DNA from: Clostridium acidisoli DSM 12555
Lineage (GTDB): Bacteria; Bacillota; Clostridia; Clostridiales; Clostridiaceae
DNA length: 64,000 bases
NCBI RefSeq assembly: GCF_900176305.1
Contig: NZ_FWXH01000002.1
Location: 248,001-312,000, forward strand
Direction of reading: 5' to 3'
The number at the start of each line of letters is the position of its first letter. The first letter of the stretch is position 1. Positions 1-8,630 of the stretch are shown here, piece by piece. The translations under genes and the position numbers were made by a program. Below the pieces are notes generated by a model. That model was not told the origin of the DNA and searched no databases. It saw only the letters and a program-made list of their open reading frames with translations.

Positions 1-202
1 TATAGCTCTCAGCAGTTAATCCTTCTGAACCATTTCGATTATAGAGTACAATAGCATAATCAACTATAGAGCTTTGTGCATTATCTGGAATATCAAGTCT
101 ATGACAATAATTTTGAAACTTTATTGTAGCTTTACTTATATATAAATCTGCTAAGTCATCACTAATATCTTTCCCTAATAAGAGCTTAAAATCATCAATC
201 AT
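1..202 (-). CDS. phage head-tail connector protein (partial)
   Basis: The frame starts at an ATG behind an AAGGTG ribosome binding site and runs off the left edge, so only about 67 N-terminal residues are visible. It begins MIDDFKLLLGK and continues as an amphipathic helical segment, as in gp6-like head-tail connectors that bind under the portal and join capsid to tail. It overlaps the preceding 54-residue gene by 8 bases and follows the capsid gene, where a connector is expected. The assignment rests on position and N-terminal pattern. Confidence 0.6.
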   Translation of the reverse strand, partial: MIDDFKLLLGKDISDDLADLYISKATIKFQNYCHRLDIPDNAQSSIVDYAIVLYNRNGSEGLTAESY

Positions 203-359
203 TGCCATTCACCTTCTTTACTTCATGTTCCCCAAAATACATGGGATCTTTAAAGCCATCAACTAGAACATGAATACCAGTTTTATTTTCTGTTATAGTT
301 CCATATCCATTTACATCCCATGTATCCACTTCAACTCTCTCACCTATTTCAAAATCCAT
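195..359 (-). CDS. small phage structural-region protein (54 aa)
   Basis: This 54-residue protein starts MDFEIGERVEV behind a GGTGAT ribosome binding site. It is rich in beta-forming residues and Gly/Val (VDTWDVNGYGTI), suggesting a small SH3-like barrel. It lies between a 59-residue gene and the connector and overlaps the connector start. Many phages carry such a protein after the capsid, but I cannot name the family or its function. Confidence 0.6.
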   Translation of the reverse strand: MDFEIGERVEVDTWDVNGYGTITENKTGIHVLVDGFKDPMYFGEHEVKKVNGND

Positions 360-370
360 AATTTATCACC

Positions 371-550
371 TTACTTAGCTTGTGTTTCTGATTTAGGATC
401 TTCCTGTGCAACTTCAACATCACTCAATGTATCAAGAGCAGCTATTTCCTTTTTATCTGTAGTATTATATACTCCATTTTGGAACTTTTTAAATTCTCCA
501 TTAACATAGAAACCTAATTCTTTATATTTTTTACAAACATATTTTGCCAT
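371..550 (-). CDS. small phage protein downstream of capsid (59 aa)
   Basis: The gene starts at ATG after an AGGAGGAATTACA ribosome binding site. The protein is 59 residues long. A basic N-terminal half (MAKYVCKKYKELGFY) forms a likely beta hairpin, and the acidic tail ends DPKSETQAK. Its place directly after the major capsid gene is where phages often carry head-decoration or fibre-like proteins, but nothing in the sequence proves that. Function unknown. Confidence 0.6.
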   Translation of the reverse strand: MAKYVCKKYKELGFYVNGEFKKFQNGVYNTTDKKEIAALDTLSDVEVAQEDPKSETQAK

Positions 551-599
551 TGTAATTCCTCCTAAAAATAAGAGATACCCAAATGAGTACCTCCATAAA

Positions 600-1706
600 T
601 TATTTCAATCCTTTTAATCTTCCATGAGCTTTCTCTTGCTTAAACTCAAAAGTATATTCTCCAAGAACTTGCCCTTGTGTAGAGTCTCCTTTTTTACCTA
701 AGTAAGTATGTCCAAAACCCCTACCCCTTAAAGGAAGAATTCTCATTCTATTAACATCAGTTATAATTAATTCATCTGGATTAAGGTTTATATCTAGTGT
801 AATATCAAATTCTCCAAAGTCAGTTACTATAGTTTTTACAGTGTTACCTCTTACATCATCAGTCCTTTGAAGAAGCAGTTTATCGCTTAGCAAATTGGAT
901 ATAACTCTCTTTTGATGTGCTCCTACCATAACCGTATAGTTACCACCATCTTTAAATCCACCTACTTGATAAATACTTTGTGCTAAATCATTTATCATAT
1001 CAAGTGATAAATCTGCTCCACCTGCATCAACTACATTTGTTTGAATAAAGTTCCTTATACCCCTCATCATTCTTGTATTTCCATCATTAAATGGAAGCCC
1101 TGATATAATAGCCTTCTCAAGTTGCAATGCAAGTTCAAGCTGTTTCTTTTGCTTTTCACTTTCATATAAGTCATCCATTCCATACTGTTGAACTGCCTCA
1201 GCTGTACCAGTTATATCAACGGTATCATCAAATATTTGTGTAATATTTGAAACTGGTACTCTAGCTTTGTATCTTCCATCTCTTGCGTCAGAACCTTCTA
1301 CGCCATAGACAAACATTGCTTCTAAAATATCTCCTGCAGCAATAGCACCTGGTGTTGTTGAAGATAAACCTCTAGTAACTGTTATTTTATTAGTAGTTGT
1401 ATCTACCGCAGTTACTAACATGAGTTCATCATTGTGCTTTATAACTAAGTTAGATCTGAAAGGTTCCAAACTTGCTACTACAATTTGTGTATCTGTAGCT
1501 GCTACCGCTGTTGTTACCACTGCCTTAGTATCAAATAATTGATCCTCAAACCATTCATGTTTAGTAGATATAGCAACATCTGTATCATTTGAACCACCTA
1601 GTCCAAGTGCTGAAATAATTGGTATTTGATATGGGTTTAGAAGTAATATTTCGTCTACTACGTCCTGTCTTACTCCTATAAGTTCACTTGTATAAATTCT
1701 TGGCAT
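600..1706 (-). CDS. phage major capsid protein (SU10/DUF5309-like)
   Basis: This 368-residue protein would form the icosahedral shell. It starts MPRIYTSELIGVRQDV and continues with LNPYQIPIISALG, the N-terminal pattern of SU10-type/DUF5309 major head proteins. The middle is a beta-rich HK97-fold-like domain with a conserved helix near residues 180-200 (YESEKQKKQLELALQLEKA). The start has a good AGGAGTGATT ribosome binding site, and the gene follows the scaffold by 12 bases, the usual morphogenetic order. No frameshift is seen. Family confidence is good; assignment to the exact Pfam family is from memory. Confidence 0.85.
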   Translation of the reverse strand: MPRIYTSELIGVRQDVVDEILLLNPYQIPIISALGLGGSNDTDVAISTKHEWFEDQLFDTKAVVTTAVAATDTQIVVASLEPFRSNLVIKHNDELMLVTAVDTTTNKITVTRGLSSTTPGAIAAGDILEAMFVYGVEGSDARDGRYKARVPVSNITQIFDDTVDITGTAEAVQQYGMDDLYESEKQKKQLELALQLEKAIISGLPFNDGNTRMMRGIRNFIQTNVVDAGGADLSLDMINDLAQSIYQVGGFKDGGNYTVMVGAHQKRVISNLLSDKLLLQRTDDVRGNTVKTIVTDFGEFDITLDINLNPDELIITDVNRMRILPLRGRGFGHTYLGKKGDSTQGQVLGEYTFEFKQEKAHGRLKGLK

Positions 1707-1718
1707 GTCTAATCACTC

Positions 1719-2456
1719 CTATTTTTCATTTATTTTCGCCTGTTCTATTTTTTGTTTCATTTTTGCGTAAGCAACTCTATCTTCCATTTTTCCTGTTCTA
1801 CTAGCTTTAGCTCTTAAGGTTTCAAGTTCTTTTGATAGATCTACAGTACTTCCAGTTTTAGGTGCAGTACTGGAAGCTTTAATTCTTTCATCTACTGCTT
1901 GACTAAGGGCAGCTTTAAATGCCTTCTCAAAGTTATCAATATTTTCTTTAGTCTTATCTGCATCATTAGTAGCCAGCATATCTACAAAACTAACAGGTAA
2001 CTTTTTGTCACTTAGGATTTTTACTGCTTCAAATTTCATTTCTTTTAGAGCAATCTCCTGCTCTTTCTTAGCAAGGTCACCCTTTTGTTTCTCAAATATA
2101 GCTTTTTCTTTTTCTGCAGCTGTCATCTTTGCAAGTCTTTCTGCTTCCTTCTTTTCAGTTTCAAGTTTTTGTTCATATTCCTTTGCCCATTTTTCCTGAG
2201 CTGTTTTTAAGGCACCAGATACCCTCTTATCAGACTCCCTTTGAAGATACTTTTCAAGTTCTTCCTTAGTCTTTGGCAATTCTTCTACTTGGCTTACAGG
2301 TTCATTTGGTTTAGGGTCTGCTGGTGGATCTGGTTTAGGATCTGTTCCTTCTTGGTCTTTGGGTTTAGGATCTTGTCCATCTCCACTACCAGCACCACCT
2401 TCTAGTCCTGAGTCTGCTGCCATCATTGGTTTATGCATCCAGTAAAAATCTTTCAT
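1719..2456 (-). CDS. phage capsid scaffold protein (DUF4355-like)
   Basis: The 245-residue product has an acidic proline-rich N-terminus with repeated DPKP units (residues about 30-55). A long charged coiled coil (about 60-190) and a basic C-terminus follow. This is the composition of DUF4355 capsid scaffolds, which guide procapsid assembly and are then removed. The gene lies directly upstream of the capsid gene. The start is an ATG 9 bases after AAGGAGG. The DPKP repeat is low complexity and may vary in copy number between relatives. Confidence 0.8.
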   Translation of the reverse strand: MKDFYWMHKPMMAADSGLEGGAGSGDGQDPKPKDQEGTDPKPDPPADPKPNEPVSQVEELPKTKEELEKYLQRESDKRVSGALKTAQEKWAKEYEQKLETEKKEAERLAKMTAAEKEKAIFEKQKGDLAKKEQEIALKEMKFEAVKILSDKKLPVSFVDMLATNDADKTKENIDNFEKAFKAALSQAVDERIKASSTAPKTGSTVDLSKELETLRAKASRTGKMEDRVAYAKMKQKIEQAKINEK

Positions 2457-2522
2457 AATATTTGTTTCCTCCTTGTATCGCCCTTATAGTTCATTGCCCT
2501 ATAAGTTCAATTTTTTTATAAA

Positions 2523-2546
2523 ATAAAAAGCCTTATTTCTAAGACT
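2523..2546 (-). terminator. intrinsic terminator after the HExxH gene
   Basis: On the minus strand AAGTCTTA pairs with TAAGGCTT around a GAAA loop and is followed by a T-rich run. It overlaps the stop of the 2539-2862 gene, so that gene can end its own transcript before the scaffold gene. Confidence 0.6.
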
Positions 2547-2862
2547 TCGATTTTACAATATTAAAAACCTGAGGATTATCTCTAATTAATTGATGCAATC
2601 CTCTTGAAATTTCTTCAGTTATAGTTTCATCGTCACACCTTTCATATTCAAAATTTCTTTCATATACAAGTCCATGTAGCATCTCATGCAATAAAGTTAT
2701 CTCTTCTCCCTGAATATCTTGAATATTCTGTGCAATTCTAATAATCTTTTTATTAAAGTCTATATCTCCAAAACATTCTTGATGATTGACTATAATTATT
2801 TCATCAGTCCTACTTATCATATAATCTACGCTACCAATTCTAACTTTTGACGGTATATTCAC
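2539..2862 (-). CDS. phage-encoded HExxH metallopeptidase-like protein
   Basis: This 107-residue protein carries the zinc motif HEMLHG at about residues 59-64, preceded by GEEITLL. A downstream acidic helix (TITEEISRGLHQL) could give the third ligand. The size and arrangement resemble minimal SprT/ImmA-type zinc peptidases. It sits between head genes but has its own ribosome binding site (AGGAGGATAAAAAGTG) and its own terminator, so it is more likely cargo than a structural component. The substrate is unknown. Confidence 0.65.
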   Translation of the reverse strand: MNIPSKVRIGSVDYMISRTDEIIIVNHQECFGDIDFNKKIIRIAQNIQDIQGEEITLLHEMLHGLVYERNFEYERCDDETITEEISRGLHQLIRDNPQVFNIVKSKS

Positions 2863-2890
2863 TTTTTATCCTCCTCCTGGTATAATTTTA

Positions 2891-3112
2891 TTAGGTGCTG
2901 GCAAATTTAAGCAGGTGATATTATGGGTAAAAATACTGGGAAAAATTATCGTGAAGGTTCAGTAAAAGGCAGAACTCAAACTTATAATCCAAATAATAAT
3001 ACTTATGTAAAACGTGATACAAATACAGGTCGTTTTGTAAATGTAAAATCTGATGGTACTCCATTTAAAGGTGTTACCAAAGAAAAATAAATTATAAAAT
3101 AGCCAGCACCTA
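2891..3112. repeat. 11-bp inverted repeat flanking a plus-strand gene
   Basis: TAGGTGCTGGC at about 2892-2902 and its exact complement GCCAGCACCTA at about 3102-3112 flank the small plus-strand gene at 2923. The repeat could fold the transcript into a large stem-loop or mark an inserted unit. No transposase is present. Confidence 0.45.
2923..3090 (+). CDS. small basic plus-strand protein in the late region (55 aa)
   Basis: The gene starts MGKNTGKNYREG after an AGCAGGTGAT ribosome binding site. The 55-residue product is basic and rich in Gly, Asn and Thr (QTYNPNNNTYVKRD, TGRFVNVKSDG). Small proteins of this look recur in Firmicute phages and genomes without known function. It is the only plus-strand gene among the late head genes and is enclosed by an inverted repeat, which suggests independent transcription as a moron gene. 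Confidence 0.6.
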   Translation: MGKNTGKNYREGSVKGRTQTYNPNNNTYVKRDTNTGRFVNVKSDGTPFKGVTKEK

Positions 3113-3126
3113 TTTTTAGGCATAAT

Positions 3127-3162
3127 AAAAGCACCTACTATATTTACTTAGTAAGTGCTTTT
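3127..3162. terminator. bidirectional terminator between small cargo genes
   Basis: AAAAGCACCTACTA pairs with TAGTAAGTGCTTTT with one mismatch and has T-runs on both strands. It separates the plus-strand 55-residue gene from the minus-strand 82-residue gene and overlaps the latter's stop. Confidence 0.65.
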
Positions 3163-3409
3163 AAATTTCTGTAATTTGTATATCCTGATTTTCATAAATT
3201 GCATATAGCATTTTCCCGCCTAGATAAGGTTGTAAATTATGTTTATTATCCTGTCCATTAACAATAACATCTGTTATTCTTAATGATAAGCTATTATATT
3301 CTTCTTCAAAGTCATCTCCATACATATAGTCAATTCCTAGTGCTTCAAACTCTCTATTATCTGACAATTTAATCTTTAGTTTTTTACCTTGATACTTGCC
3401 CAAATTCAT
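3161..3409 (-). CDS. hypothetical phage protein (82 aa)
   Basis: The 82-residue product begins MNLGKYQGKKLKIKLSDN, then has GIDYMYGDDFEEEYNSL and an IVNGQ segment. This is an alternating beta pattern compatible with a small barrel of LSM or Gp-like type. It has its own terminator. It lies in a block of small genes inserted between minor head protein and scaffold. No family is recognised. Confidence 0.55.
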   Translation of the reverse strand: MNLGKYQGKKLKIKLSDNREFEALGIDYMYGDDFEEEYNSLSLRITDVIVNGQDNKHNLQPYLGGKMLYAIYENQDIQITEI

Positions 3410-3460
3410 AATTTACTTCTATCTCCTTTATAGCAATAAGCTGAAATTTTGTGCATAATA

Positions 3461-3493
3461 AAAGCCTTATACTATTTTTTCAGTTTAAGGCTT
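3461..3493 (-). terminator. terminator after the putative immunity gene
   Basis: On the minus strand AAGCCTTA pairs with TAAGGCTTT, followed by a T-rich tract. It lies just beyond the stop of the 3495-3749 gene. Confidence 0.6.
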
Positions 3494-3494
3494 C

Positions 3495-3749
3495 CTAATT
3501 ATAAAATAGATCAACTAACTCTTCTAATATTTTACCTTTTTTTGTAATGTTATAATTTTTATCAAATCCACTTATATCTTGATTATCTAAGCATTTATCT
3601 CTTATTGCATCAGCTTTATCTAGGTCAACATTGATAATATAGTTTTCATCTTGATTTTCTATATTTTCTTCACCTAATAATGTTTTATCATTTGCTAATA
3701 CATTATTAGCTAAATACTCGTACTGCTCCTTATTTAATTTGATTTTCAT
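3495..3749 (-). CDS. putative immunity protein for the head-protein toxin domain
   Basis: This 84-residue acidic protein (MKIKLNKEQYEYL) overlaps the 3' end of the minor head protein gene by 20 bases, so the two are translationally coupled. The overlapped gene has a toxin-like C-terminal domain. A small acidic gene right behind such a domain is the usual position of an immunity protein, and a terminator follows. No immunity family is recognised, so the function is inferred from position. An ATG three codons upstream is an alternative start. Confidence 0.45.
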   Translation of the reverse strand: MKIKLNKEQYEYLANNVLANDKTLLGEENIENQDENYIINVDLDKADAIRDKCLDNQDISGFDKNYNITKKGKILEELVDLFYN

Positions 3750-4989
3750 TATTCTCATCTCTCTTTTTTAATAATCTTTCAGCTTTTTTAGTTGATGTAG
3801 GATTAACAGATACTATATTACCTTTATCAGGATTGATTGCAACTTCTGCTTTTTCACCAATATATCTTTTACTCTTCCTACCTAGATCATCAATTTTTAT
3901 AGACTTTATATCCAATGGATTAGTTAAAGCATCTTTTACACTATTAATACCAACACCTTTTCTATTATCATCACCAATTATTCTATCATATCCATGTAAA
4001 GATAAATCTGAAATAGTTATTCCATCCGAAGTATTAAGTCCTATTAACTGATTTTTATAATCTTCATAATCTCCTTTTATTTTACCACTGTTTTCATCAT
4101 TTGTATCCTGATTTTCAGAATTATTTTCATCATCTGGAATGTTTGTACTGTCATCTTCACCTGAAGATTTTGAACTAGAATTACTACTATCGCTACTATC
4201 ATTTAATGATTCTGGATCAGCTGATAATGTACATCTACAATTTGCATGTGCCGGACAATCTGGTGCCTTATCTATATCAAAAGATTGGTCGTTTAGTTCT
4301 CCACATACTTCACATGTTCTTTCATCTTCTGCTGCAAGCCATATAACTTTCCCATATCCAGCATTTTTAAAGCTTTCCATCTGTGCATTATTAAGTGTAT
4401 GCATAGTTTCAGTTCTTATAAGCCTTAAGGCATCATATGCACCAGTGCCCATTGCACTTTTTAGTTGTGCTGCCATAGTATTTATTGATTGACCTGAAGC
4501 TATTCCATTTACTATAGTTTTATTTAAGTTCTTAATTAGCTTGTCTTTATTATTCCAAACCCTTGAACTAAAATTCCCACCTTGCCAGTTCTGCTTTATT
4601 GCACTATCGATAAACTTATCATCTACATATGACCAATCAATATTTAATCCAGTAGTTTTATTAATATATTGCGTAGTTTGTTGGTGTACATCTTTAAAAT
4701 TTTCATATAAACTTTTCCCTAAGAATGTCTCTTCGTTCTCTCCTAAAGCTGTAACCTGCTGCTTTATATTCTTTTGTAAATTATTCATTCTATTAAATTT
4801 ATACATCTCTGTATTACTTAGAATACCATTCTCAGCGTATTTCCTATATAATGCGTCTATTTGCCCTTGAATATTCTGATAAACACTTTTATACTCCTGG
4901 AGTAGCCTTTGATTCTTCTGTTCCTGATTGTTGTAAATGCTGTGGGCTATCTGTTGAAGCCTGTTCATCCAATACTGGCTGTTGTCCAT
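3730..4989 (-). CDS. phage minor head protein with C-terminal toxin-like domain
   Basis: The N-terminal two thirds is an SPP1 gp7/Mu gpF-type minor head protein: MDNSQYWMNRLQ, a helical region, then the conserved TETMHTLNNAQMESF and a Cys/His block (CEVCGELNDQ, CPAHANCRC). A Ser/Asp/Asn-rich linker (about 265-305) leads to a separate domain of about 95 residues (SLHGYDRI, GVGINSVKDAL, VAINPDKGNIVSVNPTS). That domain resembles the phage-associated nuclease-like (PBECR/polymorphic toxin) modules attached to head proteins. The start was set at the ATG after GGAGGTGGGAAAG, so it overlaps the portal gene by about 100 bases. The head domain is secure; toxin activity is inferred. Confidence 0.8.
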   Translation of the reverse strand: MDNSQYWMNRLQQIAHSIYNNQEQKNQRLLQEYKSVYQNIQGQIDALYRKYAENGILSNTEMYKFNRMNNLQKNIKQQVTALGENEETFLGKSLYENFKDVHQQTTQYINKTTGLNIDWSYVDDKFIDSAIKQNWQGGNFSSRVWNNKDKLIKNLNKTIVNGIASGQSINTMAAQLKSAMGTGAYDALRLIRTETMHTLNNAQMESFKNAGYGKVIWLAAEDERTCEVCGELNDQSFDIDKAPDCPAHANCRCTLSADPESLNDSSDSSNSSSKSSGEDDSTNIPDDENNSENQDTNDENSGKIKGDYEDYKNQLIGLNTSDGITISDLSLHGYDRIIGDDNRKGVGINSVKDALTNPLDIKSIKIDDLGRKSKRYIGEKAEVAINPDKGNIVSVNPTSTKKAERLLKKRDENNENQIK

Positions 4990-6340
4990 CTTTCCCACCT
5001 CCATCTACTCTTGAAGGTACATTGTCTAAATTAACGCTTGGATTTTCTTCCTGCTCTTGTTTTACTTTATCCATTTCCTCTTGAACATCAGTCACAAATG
5101 GTAGTTGTGCTATAAGTGTTTGATTGCTTACTACTCCTCTTAAATCATTTATCATTGTGGCTATATCAACTAAATTTGCTGGAATATTTCTAACAAAGGT
5201 CATATCAACCTCAGTATAGTTATAATTATTGCCTTTTAAATTCAGCATATTAGTTATTAATTCATTTCTTCTTTGCAATGCCTTTTTAAATTTTCTTTCT
5301 TTCATTACAGCTAATTGTTCAAGACAAAACAATTTAAATTTAATAGCAATACCACTTAGATTTCCACTAAACTTCTCATCATCTAAATCTGGTGTTTTGC
5401 TAAATTTATGTATGTCAGAGTTTAGTCTCTTTTTAAAATTCTCTACTGCTGTATCATTAATATCTTTAACAAGCCAACGTGCATCTCCGTCATCATCAAC
5501 AAGTATTACCCTGTTTTTCTTCATTGTTGCTACATCCTCGGTATCGGTTCCTGACATGCCCTTAAGCATTAAATATGCATCAGAGAAATAATCAAAATCA
5601 TTCATGCTATCACTTTGCATATTATCGTAAGCATCTATTAGTGATATCACACCTTCAAAGTCTCCAGTTAATTCATAATTGTTTTTAAAATGTATAATGG
5701 GTACATCACCAAATAAGTTGTCCTTCTGGTCTGTAAGTGTTAATTCCCCCAAGTAATCATCATAATATAATATTTGGTCTTTCGTATAAACTTCAACTTT
5801 AACTATTGGAAGTACTTCATCTTGTCCATATGCCGTTGGTTCTGAAACTGAATAATATCTAACTGCACATATTGGTGTTGGGTCTATATTTTCATCATAT
5901 ACTAGCAAAATTTGTTCGTTAGGAACTCTTATAAACCTGGTTTTACCATCTGCATCAGTATAGATCATTTCAAATGCTTCACCCTTTATACTACATGTTT
6001 TAGCAATTTCTATATTTTCATCTGCTTCATCATTGTAATCAAATATATCTTTAAGTTTCTGCATATATTCGTCACTGGTATCAGAATCAGAATAATAAGT
6101 CACAGGGTTTCCCATAAAGTAACCAGTTGCTAGATTTACAATATATCCAGGATAATCGTCTACTAATTTATTATTTGGTTTGCTATCATCCTCATTTTTT
6201 CTATTTAATATATCATGCTTATAATCATAGTAGCCTTGCAATTTATTATACCTGGGCAATAAGTTTTCTTTATGATAATTAATTAGTGCTCTTATTGTAT
6301 CTGAATCATAGGTCTGTATATTAAATCTTACTATATCCAC
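4889..6340 (-). CDS. phage portal protein (SPP1 gp6-like)
   Basis: The 483-residue product is of normal length for SPP1-type portals, the dodecameric ring through which DNA is packaged. Typical features are YHKENLLPRYNKLQGYYDYKHDIL near the start (cited by position 18-41), the NKLVDDYPGYIVN segment, and GYFMGNPVTY. A long helical region (about 300-380) contains FSGNLSGIAIKFKLFCLEQ. The Gln/Glu-rich tail (about 430-483) is low complexity and is shared in DNA with the start of the minor head gene. Confidence 0.9.
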   Translation of the reverse strand: MDIVRFNIQTYDSDTIRALINYHKENLLPRYNKLQGYYDYKHDILNRKNEDDSKPNNKLVDDYPGYIVNLATGYFMGNPVTYYSDSDTSDEYMQKLKDIFDYNDEADENIEIAKTCSIKGEAFEMIYTDADGKTRFIRVPNEQILLVYDENIDPTPICAVRYYSVSEPTAYGQDEVLPIVKVEVYTKDQILYYDDYLGELTLTDQKDNLFGDVPIIHFKNNYELTGDFEGVISLIDAYDNMQSDSMNDFDYFSDAYLMLKGMSGTDTEDVATMKKNRVILVDDDGDARWLVKDINDTAVENFKKRLNSDIHKFSKTPDLDDEKFSGNLSGIAIKFKLFCLEQLAVMKERKFKKALQRRNELITNMLNLKGNNYNYTEVDMTFVRNIPANLVDIATMINDLRGVVSNQTLIAQLPFVTDVQEEMDKVKQEQEENPSVNLDNVPSRVDGGGKDGQQPVLDEQASTDSPQHLQQSGTEESKATPGV

Positions 6341-6503
6341 TTATTTCACCTCCATATAAAAATTGGTCAATACAAATATATTAACCAATTTAATAACTTC
6401 TATAAACGGTGTTGTTGAGCCATTTATAAGCTTTTAGCATATTTTCTCTTTTTTTATGCAGTATATTTATTCAATATAATTGTATATTAAGTGCATATAT
6501 ACA

Positions 6504-7781
6504 CTACAAACCAAGTAAGCTTTTATTCATAGTTTTGAGTTTATTGTTACTGAATAAAATTGTATTAACAAAATATCTTATTGCATCCATAGCATGATCC
6601 ATAACTTTTACTGGCTTATCTTCTCCACGCTGGGTAGCTTTTTCATCCCAAATATAAGAGAAAAACTCTTTAAATGTATTTGTACAACTATCATTAAATT
6701 GAACTAATGTATCATTTAAAACACTGGCCACATTCCTTATACCTTCAAGCACATCATTCTTTGCCTTTCTTACTGCAAACTTACCCTTTTGTTTTATTAA
6801 AGCTATAAAACTTGCAGCACTAGGATCTATTATTACTGCTTTTATCTTTGTATCTCCAACGAATTCAACTAAATCATCATAATACTCATTATCAGTTTTT
6901 TGCTTTCCTTTATCTCTTCCTGAGTAATAGTATTCTTTAATCATGTACCATCTATCTAACCATTTTCCCCACAAAAGAAAAACAGTTGCGTTTTGTGTAC
7001 CGTAATCGCAACTGATATAAAATTCTTTATATGCTCTTATCTCTGTTTTTACCTTATGCTTAATTTCATCAAACATATCATAAATTAAGCCCTCTGCTTG
7101 AACCCATAAACCAAGTATATATCGCTTAAAAAATACTCCTGAAAACATACGTCTAAATCTTTCCTTAACCTTCCTTGAAAGACTTAGATTATCATCCATA
7201 TCAAAATGCATGTACAATATATTCTTTTCTTTGGCCTTATCTATAAGTTCAGTTTTAACAAAATGATAAGGCGAACCTGGATTACAATTCATAAATATTT
7301 TTGCACCTTCTACTGAGCATCTACCAATCATTTGATCTACAAAACTTTGTGGAAATAAAGCAACCTCATCTGCTAATGCTCCAGCTGCAGTTAAACCTTG
7401 TAATTTATCTTGTGAAGCCTCAGTATTTGCATCATACATGTAATAAGTATTGTCTCCAATTACAATGTAATTCTCTGAACGATTATAGGTATATTCTAAT
7501 TTCCATGCCATAAGTATCTGCTGCATAGGTCCTATAACATTCTTTTTAAGTGATCCTATTGTCTTACCTGATAATATAAAGTTTTCTCCATTAAAGTATT
7601 TTAATGACCATCTTATAAAACTACATATGCACGCAATTGTTTTTCCTGACCTTATAGCTCCATCTGCAATAACAATATCTTTGTCATCAAAAGGTGAACC
7701 TTTTTCCCAGAAGAATAATAGCTTTTTCTGTTTTAATGAGAATGGTTTAAATCTAAATCCTTTAATTTTCTTCTTTTTCAT
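6504..7781 (-). CDS. terL: phage terminase large subunit (PBSX-type)
   Basis: This 425-residue protein is the packaging motor ATPase and nuclease. Walker A is GAIRSGKT (about residues 41-48) and the Walker B region is GALADEVALF (about 132-141). CNPGSPYHFVK is the coupling motif. The C-terminal nuclease region has YISCDYGTQNATVF, VIIDPSAASF and the final DHAMDAIRYF. It overlaps terS by 20 bases. The length and motifs fit the PBSX/terminase_3 family, and both enzymatic halves look intact. Confidence 0.92.
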   Translation of the reverse strand: MKKKKIKGFRFKPFSLKQKKLLFFWEKGSPFDDKDIVIADGAIRSGKTIACICSFIRWSLKYFNGENFILSGKTIGSLKKNVIGPMQQILMAWKLEYTYNRSENYIVIGDNTYYMYDANTEASQDKLQGLTAAGALADEVALFPQSFVDQMIGRCSVEGAKIFMNCNPGSPYHFVKTELIDKAKEKNILYMHFDMDDNLSLSRKVKERFRRMFSGVFFKRYILGLWVQAEGLIYDMFDEIKHKVKTEIRAYKEFYISCDYGTQNATVFLLWGKWLDRWYMIKEYYYSGRDKGKQKTDNEYYDDLVEFVGDTKIKAVIIDPSAASFIALIKQKGKFAVRKAKNDVLEGIRNVASVLNDTLVQFNDSCTNTFKEFFSYIWDEKATQRGEDKPVKVMDHAMDAIRYFVNTILFSNNKLKTMNKSLLGL

Positions 7782-8559
7782 TTACATCATCCTCAAACAA
7801 TCTTTTTACTTCTTCTTCACTCATTGTAGTTGCTTTAATAAATTCATTAATTCCCTCTTGTCCATTTTCATTATCTCCACCTCTTGACTTATCAATATCA
7901 ACTTTAAGTTTCTCAATTCTAAGTTTTTGCTCTTCAGTAGCAAGGTTACTATTTAGTGACTCGTCATATTGCTTAATCATACTCTCTAATGTTTTCATTG
8001 CCCTTGATTGTGCCTGTAAAAATGTGGCTTGTCTATCCCATGCAAATTGGAACTCATATTCATCTGTGTCTGAGGTATCACCACGAGTTTGCTTCTTAAG
8101 TTCCTTAATCATTTCTTCTTTGTCCTTAACATGCATAATCCTTTGAGCTCTTATAATTGCAGCATACTGAATATTAATGTTTTCCCAAAGTATATCTAAA
8201 GGATTTTTTTGTTCTATCTCTTGGATAATATCAAAGGTGTCCTCAGGAAGATACTTAGAAAAAAAGCCATGAGTTTCAGCGTTCTTATTGCCTTTTGGCA
8301 CGCTGCCATCATGACCTTTTGAATTTTTATTATTAGGTTGACCACCTTTTTTACGTTTGGAGTACTCCGTATTATTTTCATTTTTCTTTTGGAGTACTCC
8401 ATTCAATTTATACTGCCATTTATCCTTGCACTTCCATCCTCCCACTGTTTTCTCTGGGATATCTAAAATCTTTGCAATTTCCCTATTATTAATATTTCCA
8501 TTATGCCCCTTATAAATCTCAAATGCCTTATCTCTATTGGGACTCCTTTGTCTTGGCAC
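7762..8559 (-). CDS. terS: phage terminase small subunit (PBSX-like)
   Basis: The protein has 265 residues. The start MPRQRSPNRDKAFEIY plus an HTH (NREIAKILDIPEKTVGGWK) is the N-terminal domain of PBSX-type small terminases, which bind the packaging site. A basic Asn/Lys-rich linker (KKGGQPNNKNSKGHDG) and a helical oligomerisation region follow. It overlaps terL, as usual. A 10-bp repeat, GGAGTACTCC/AGTACTCC, lies inside the gene near 8358-8402 and may be a packaging-site element. Confidence 0.88.
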   Translation of the reverse strand: MPRQRSPNRDKAFEIYKGHNGNINNREIAKILDIPEKTVGGWKCKDKWQYKLNGVLQKKNENNTEYSKRKKGGQPNNKNSKGHDGSVPKGNKNAETHGFFSKYLPEDTFDIIQEIEQKNPLDILWENINIQYAAIIRAQRIMHVKDKEEMIKELKKQTRGDTSDTDEYEFQFAWDRQATFLQAQSRAMKTLESMIKQYDESLNSNLATEEQKLRIEKLKVDIDKSRGGDNENGQEGINEFIKATTMSEEEVKRLFEDDVNEKEEN

Positions 8560-8604
8560 ATCACCTCACCTGCCCTAATTGGTTATTCGTTTTGTTTCGT
8601 ATGC

Positions 8605-8630
8605 ATAAAAAAGAACCCTGTTAAGAGTTC
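8605..8630 (-). terminator. terminator with GAACTCT-TAAC-AGGGTTC stem
   Basis: On the minus strand a 7-bp stem closes a TAAC loop and is followed by six T residues. The same hairpin recurs nearly unchanged at 47,323-47,345 and 59,640-59,662. It ends the transcript of the 8629-8859 gene, just upstream of terS. Confidence 0.7.

Noticed and set aside
2330-2420. Direct repeats in the scaffold gene
   Set aside because: They encode a low-complexity DPKP linker in frame and need no separate explanation.
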